A DNA stretch of 64,000 bases, taken from positions 65,828-129,827 of the forward strand of contig BCIO01000004.1 of the NCBI GenBank assembly GCA_001599975.1. The letters run 5' to 3'. Numbering within the stretch: position 1 is the first letter of the stretch; every line of letters starts with the position of its first letter. Source of the DNA: Cystobasidiopsis lactophilus (taxonomy: Eukaryota > Basidiomycota > Agaricostilbomycetes > Agaricostilbales > Chionosphaeraceae). The notes beneath the pieces were generated by a model that ran no database searches, was not told the DNA's origin, and worked only from the letters and a program-made list of their open reading frames with translations. Shown piece by piece: positions 59,127 to 64,000 of this stretch. Position numbers and translations under genes: made by a program.

Positions 59127-60286
59127 ATGTCTGGAACTGGAGCTGGAAGTGAGTGGTCGCACTAGGCCCGAGACCGTTGGAAGGGGGTTCTTAACACTCG
59201 TTCATCAACCACAGATGGAGTGCCGGATTTGTCCTCTGGCGTTGGACCGTGAGTGGTAGATCCTTGCGTCACACAGACAGAACATGTTCTGAACTCGCTG
59301 TCCTATGCCATTCACAGTGCTGTTTATTGTGAGGTCGTCTCGCATCTGAAACAGCTGGTCGTCTGGCGTGCTGACTTTCATTGCCGTTTTTCTTCATAGA
59401 CGGGTGAGTCGCTTGTGCCCTTCTCCATGAAGGAGTCAAGCAACTAAAATCAAGTCCCGAAGGTCCATCGCGGTGGCCTTGTTCATCATCGTGACCATCA
59501 CCATCGCCTCTCGCATTTACTACCGCCGTAAGCAGCGCCGCATCCGCGCCGCCCGCGACCGAGAGGAGCGAATCGCTCTAGATCGGAGAGGCGAAGCGCC
59601 CGGGTTACCTACCTATGGCGAGTCAAGTGCGTTTCTTCGCCTAATCCACTCTCGCAGTCGATTCACTGTGACTTTCAAAACGCACAGGAATAACGGGCAT
59701 TGGTCTACCACACTATACGTTGACGTACCAGCCTCCGGAGAACGCGCCTCCTGCCTCACCTGCGGCCCCCGGCTCGCCCGTCGTTGGTCCCGCCCCTGCG
59801 CCCGGATCTGGCACTGCATCCCCGTCGACCGAGAACCACTTTCACTTTCACTTCCCATCCTTGCCGGCTGCTCTGCACCTCCGTCCAGCCAGGTCGGACG
59901 ACCCGCAGCTCGGCATCACTCAAGACCACCCACCGCTCTACCACGGCGCTCCCCCGAAATATGACGGCACATCGGAAGCCGACCTGCCTTATAACACTCC
60001 TACTGCGGGCTCACCCTCTACGGAGCTGCCTGTGCCAATCGTTAACGACGGAGGGGCCGAAGGGCAAGAGATGACGTCCGAGCAGCGAGAGGCGGCCCAA
60101 GCGGCAGCCGAAGCTGGTGAGGTGCCAGAAGCTGCAAGAGAAGCGGTGTACGAGGAGGAGTTCATCCACCCCGAAGAGCGGCGGAGGAATGAGGAGATGC
60201 GCAGGCTCGAAGGCGGCACCAACCCGGACAGCTATCCGCCACCCGCCGCCGCTGCGCCTCCGCCTCCACCTGCGGCGACTTCTTGA
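59127..60286 (+). CDS. RCR-like single-pass membrane protein with PPxY motif; 4-nt exon
   Basis: Exons: 59127-59148, 59215-59248, 59318-59328, 59400-59403, 59463-59626, 59688-60286; 277 residues. A short luminal N-terminus leads to one transmembrane helix (SIAVALFIIVTITIASRIYY) and a basic stop-transfer RRKQRRIRAARDREER. The cytoplasmic tail is proline-rich, with APPKYDG (a PPxY ligand for Rsp5-type WW domains), LPTYGES and LPHYTLTYQPP. This resembles yeast Rcr1/Rcr2-type adaptors that recruit ubiquitin ligase to membrane cargo; that role is inferred. Exons 3 and 4 are 11 nt and 4 nt (ACGG), each with GTGAG donors and AG acceptors and flanking introns of 59-71 nt. Skipping both leaves the frame unchanged and removes five residues just outside the membrane. 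Confidence 0.78.
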
Positions 60287-60416
60287 TTTCTGACTGGAAC
60301 AACTGTGACACTGTGTGTATATGCAAGCAAGAAACGGACTCTCTTCGTGCGAGCGAGAGATTGAGGCACAAGGTCTTCCAAGGGGATCTCTTTTACAAAG
60401 TGTGCAAATAATTGGC

Positions 60417-60422
60417 AATAAA
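60417..60422 (+). terminator. Polyadenylation-signal hexamer AATAAA
   Basis: Lies 131 bp after the RCR-like stop codon, in the 173-bp space between convergent genes. Its use is inferred. Confidence 0.4.
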
Positions 60423-60459
60423 GTCACCCTGGAAGACAGTAACACAAGGTACACAAGGT

Positions 60460-61643
60460 TCATAACGCTTGAACACCACCCAGCCATTGGGAGATCTCGC
60501 GTCCCTTGGCCTCGTCCTCCGCTGCTTGCCGTACTTTTTCCAGCGCCTCGTCGAACATCTGAGACGGGTACATGTATGCGCCGCCTCCTGTTCCAGAGAC
60601 TGGCTCCGTCTCCAGACCTGCCGCTCGATCTCGGCTTTCATCACCCCTCGGCCGCTGAGTACAAAAGGAAAGAGTTATGTCGCCGATCATGTCCGCATGC
60701 CCAAAGCGCTTCAGAACGCACTGGACGTAGTGCCAGGTGAAAACGCCGCTTGGTGGATAGAGAACACCATGGCGTTGTTGGGGAAGGTGGACCCTGGCGG
60801 TGTGAAGTGGTCGCTCGCTGGTGTTATTGTCGTGAGCAGTATGTCCGCCATCTTGGGGTTTCTCGAAGACATGGACAGTGTAGCTCCCATCACACTTCAG
60901 ATGTGTTTTGAGCGTTGTTTGTCTCTTCAAAGAACCAAACACACCTCGAGATGAAAGCCAATCGTGAAACGATCGACCCCGTCATCGACCTGCAATGCCA
61001 ACAGCAAGCCGGTCCGAGGGTCATAGCATCCTGAAACCTCTGTTTCTCCCATTGCTTGAAGCAGCTGGCGCACTCGATCATCGCCCAGCCTTTCGGGGAT
61101 GAGGTGGGACGCTCTTGCAAACAGTGCAATGGTGTTGGTGACCACGCAGGTGGAATCTCGACTGACGATAATGTTGCGGTACTTTATCATGTCGCCTGAT
61201 GGGGAGTCGTCGTTGGAGACGGAGGTTGCTGTCTTCTGACGACAGAAGAGGAAGTTGCTGGAGGGACCCGCAGGATGGAACTCGTACACTCGATACCGAA
61301 TAGGGTCGGCCGCAGTCACTCTGGTCCACCTGATGCCTGGAGTTGCGATATCTACTGGGGAAGCCTCGGGTGTAGCGTGGACAAAGAGCTCCCCCATTCG
61401 TCCGGTCAACCACTGGCAGAATTCCAGCAACCAACTGGCGTCGGTGGTGTATGGTAATAGTTCGCCATAAGGAATGGACAGAATGTGTAAAAAGGGAGAA
61501 GAAGAGGCCCGACCAGGCGAATTGGGGTTGAGCGCAGAAGTCGGGATCCTGAGCAGCAAGTTGGGCGATGCAGCGTCGAGAGAGGCTCGAGGCGAGGTTC
61601 GACGCTGATCAGACTCATTATTGATACTCTGCTGCGTCTCCAT
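60460..61643 (-). CDS. HNH-nuclease-domain-like protein
   Basis: Exons (5' to 3'): 60945-61643 and 60460-60894; 377 residues, joined in phase 0 over a 50-nt intron (GTGTGT...GAAG). The segment DSTCVVTNTIALFARASHLI resembles the start of fungal HNH_2 domains (C-x2-T... then the H of ASHLIP), and TGLLLALQVDDGVDRFTIGF resembles the later (N/T)GLLL...LH..FD part, though the usual LHxxFD is weak. The N-terminal 100 residues are low complexity. The start at 61643 is tentative, since the frame is open to 61868. Such HNH-like proteins are expanded in several basidiomycetes without known function. DNA cleavage is not shown. Confidence 0.65.
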
Positions 61644-62222
61644 GTCCAAAGCTCGGTACAGGGGCAAGTGGCGGCGGTTGTACAAGAGCGGGTGAGCCCA
61701 GTGGCGGCGCGGCGACAACCGAACGGCGCAAGCCTGCCAGATGTGGGTAGTGGCGAGCAGTTGCGCCTTCAAGCCTATTTCGAATCTTGTATCCGAGGAC
61801 GCATTCTGATGGGATGCAGCCCGAAGACACCAAACTCGGCTACAATGATTACAAGGATGGGCGCCCAAGGCCGTCGAAGAGCGAAGGCCTATGTAAGAAA
61901 ACGATACAAGGTGGTTAAGAGAGACATGATGGTAAGATAGCAGTGCTCCTGGGAGAAGTCGAAGCTTTCATTATGTCGCCACTTTCTCGAGCGTCAATGG
62001 GAGCAACGCACCGTTTCGTTGCTGTGACGGTGACCGTCCCACTGCGCTTCGGTGTCGCATAGAGCACTCTGAAGCAATCGATAAGATCGATGATAGGGAG
62101 AGAGTGACCAAAGAGCGCACCTCGTGCGAGTGGCGATGAACTCAGTGACCGCGGGGAGCTGGGAGAATTGTCACTGCGTCAGCTGGCGGCAAGCAGCTGG
62201 AGGAAGATCACAGCTTACCGAG
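61644..62222. other. Intergenic region 579 bp
   Basis: Upstream of the HNH gene and downstream of the F-box-like gene. Nothing recognised. Confidence 0.5.
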
Positions 62223-63666
62223 CTAGTGGACGTTGAGCGAAACACCATGTTGGACGGCCAGCGACCTCATCTTGACCACCTCTTGCGTCAACAGCTTCCT
62301 CGTTTCCTTCCACGGAAAAGTCAGGCGAAGCGAGCGCAGGCTTGGAAGGGCCGCTGGGGCGTTTTCGAGTAAGCGAATAAGAGCTTGGGCAAGAGTGCGG
62401 GCATGTTGAGGAGCGGGCGCTTCGAGGAAGCCGGAGTTGAGCTCGACCGAAAGCTCGCGCAATGCTGGCAGGGCCAACGTGTCCAGAGCAAAGACGCCTT
62501 GGTTGCGAAAGGACGCCTTTGTGCGCTCGTCAATCCCCAAACCCCACTCGTTGAGCTTGATGTCGAGCGTCGATAACGCGGTGAGGCGATATAACGGCGC
62601 CCAACCGTGTATGGCCGTAAAACCAATGACGTCCAGCTCGCCGAGGGTGTAAGGCAGGTCGACCACTAAATGTGTGGTGTAAGCTGGGAGGCACTTGATG
62701 GCGTGTTCCCAATTGACCCGACCTTGCCTGTAGCCCACCAAAAAAATCCGAATGCTCTTCGGACCACCTTCAAAGGGAGCCTTGCACCACTGCTTCTCCC
62801 AAGTGCGACCTTCGCTTTCGAAAAGCCAATGGCCGCTATCGACATGAGGAAGTTCCACCACTTGAAGCTTCAGCTCATCCTTCTTAACATCCAATGACAC
62901 CAGCCCATAAGCCTTGGAGACCTTGTAGCGGTGGTTGTGGTACACTAAAGTGCAGTTGGAGTTGTCGACTTGCACTGTGCGCAAGTTGGAGAAACCGTCG
63001 AGGGGAAGGGTCCCGCAGGCCCCGGTTGCCACGATCTTCAGCTCGACGATTGACCGCCATCGCGGCAGAGGATACAGGTACCGAACCAAGCTCCCTCGGG
63101 CAGCCGAGCCACGCAGAGCCAAGCTTCGAAGGAGGCGAGGTTTGTTGGCGAAAGCGGCAAAGTTGAGCAGATAGTCGGCGCACTCCAAGCTCGCTTCGTC
63201 GCCCATGTCGATGTGCAGCTCTTGTACGTGGACAAAGAGATAGTGGAGGTGTGGTAGGCGAGCAGTGGCGGGGGAATGGAGCAGCTCTTGGTACTCGGAG
63301 GCAGAGTCGGACGACGGGTGTTGGGGCAGGTAAAAAGAGAATGAGCTCCACACGACAGGTGTGAATAGCTTCCTTAAATGAGAACAGCAGTAGAGGATAG
63401 GAGGTTGAACAAGAACCCATCGAAAGGGCGTGTTGCGCTGGACCCATGTGCTCCCGATGTCGGCGTGGCCAGTGGCCACGTACAGAACTGGACCCTCTAG
63501 GTAACTACCAATCTCGCGGAGAACGTCGTCCAGCAGATCAGTAAGAGGCACTTGCCGCGCTAAATTAGCTTCGCCTCTAACGGTCTCTGAGCCTGGGTCA
63601 GCACTCACTTTTTGGTGAACCAACAAGACTGGGAAAAGGGAGCTCCCTTTCAGCCCGTTGGTGCAT
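62223..63666 (-). CDS. F-box-like protein C
   Basis: Exons (5' to 3'): 63609-63666 and 62223-63559; 464 residues. The first exon begins with an ATG at 63666 and joins through a 49-nt GTGAGT...TTTAG intron carrying CTGAC. The F-box-like start PLTDLLDDVLREIGSYLEG is followed by leucine-rich segments (LPHLHYLFVHVQELHIDMGD, LPALRELSVELNSGFL, LPSLRSLRLTFPW). This fits an F-box/LRR-type protein that recruits targets to SCF ligases (inferred). It is more distant from the pair at 3-6.6 kb and shares no obvious SRHLR or KRW motif with them. Reading the intron through gives a longer open frame from 63830, without family resemblance. Confidence 0.7.
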
Positions 63667-64000
63667 TTAGTCGGAAGAGGTAAAGGACGCGCACCGTGTT
63701 TGTGTAATTGGCAGCTTTCGAGGAAAAGGGCTGGGACTGTGGTCGGAATCAAGAGCGTCGGGCGATGTGACGGCAAGAGGTGGACGAAGGGAACCGCTCT
63801 CGGCCTTTCTTCAGAAGGCTTGACGGACACACTTGAAGAGGAGCATGACCCGACAATGGTCGAGTCTGGACAAGAAGGTTTGAATCAGCGCGGTCAACCG
63901 AGACCCGTGACGCGGGAAGCTTACACACGGAAAAAGGGTGGCGACAAGCCAGACTCACAGCACATCCACATCAGCACACAATAGCCGAGTACATCAAAGA
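63667..64000. other. Right-hand edge, no gene called
   Basis: Presumed upstream region of F-box-like C. No supported exon. Confidence 0.5.

Noticed and set aside
59249-59462. One 214-nt intron replacing the 11- and 4-nt exons
   Set aside because: It is frame-compatible, but intron size would be far outside the 45-70 nt norm, while the internal AG/GT sites fit perfectly. Kept as an alternative isoform.

Overview
The window is a gene-dense nuclear segment of a fungus, almost certainly a basidiomycete. The evidence is moderately high GC, many introns of about 45-70 nt with GTGAGT, GTGCGT or GTTCGT donors and CTGAC/CTAAC-like branch sites, and gene content that includes a dual hybrid histidine kinase, a FunK1 kinase, HNH proteins and a long NST1. 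A Pucciniomycotina-type yeast is my best guess; that is inference, not something the sequence proves. I see no tRNA, rRNA, CRISPR array, retroelement or intact DNA transposon. I rebuilt the exon-intron structures by hand from splice sites, phase and family motifs; nearly every multi-exon model closes in frame.

Layout. 1-2.7 kb: 3' three quarters of VPS35 (+). 3.3-6.6 kb: two tandem F-box-like paralogues (-). 6.8-9.4 kb: MCM10 (+). 9.5-14.6 kb: dual hybrid histidine kinase with two kinase modules and two receivers (+). 14.9-19.6 kb: MFS transporter and a membrane-anchored kelch protein (+). 19.8-26.5 kb: epoxide hydrolase, a DUF1295 membrane protein, DOM34/pelota and an unrecognised 461-residue protein (all -). 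26.7-27.4 kb: 2.6 copies of a 287-bp tandem repeat in a 2-kb gene-free stretch. 28.5-34.3 kb: HOG1 MAP kinase and a giant ISH1-like ER/nuclear-envelope stress protein (-). 34.6-43 kb: a second DUF1295 protein, a FunK1 kinase and HRQ1 helicase (+). 43.4-44.5 kb: TBP (+), with a consensus TATA box of its own. 45.1-50.1 kb: single-pass membrane protein, conserved fungal protein, GPI-type secreted protein and an HNH-like protein with a GC-AG intron (+). 50.5-52.6 kb: three head-to-tail, decaying copies of an unknown small gene (-). 53.4-58.3 kb: NST1 (-). 59.1-60.3 kb: PPxY-bearing RCR-like membrane protein with a 4-nt exon (+). 60.5-63.7 kb: HNH protein and a third F-box-like protein (-).

Themes. 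Several genes belong to stress signalling or response: the histidine kinase (upstream osmosensing type), HOG1, the ISH1 homologue next to HOG1 (its S. pombe relative is a target of the HOG1-orthologous pathway through Atf1), and NST1. The ISH1 promoter carries two identical CRE-like octamers. The rest is housekeeping: retromer (VPS35), replication (MCM10), ribosome rescue (DOM34), DNA repair (HRQ1) and transcription (TBP). The most unusual signals are extreme microexons (4, 11, 12, 14, 15 and 19 nt), many frame-preserving stop-free introns, a possible non-canonical KNEL ER-retention tail, and the decaying tandem triplet.
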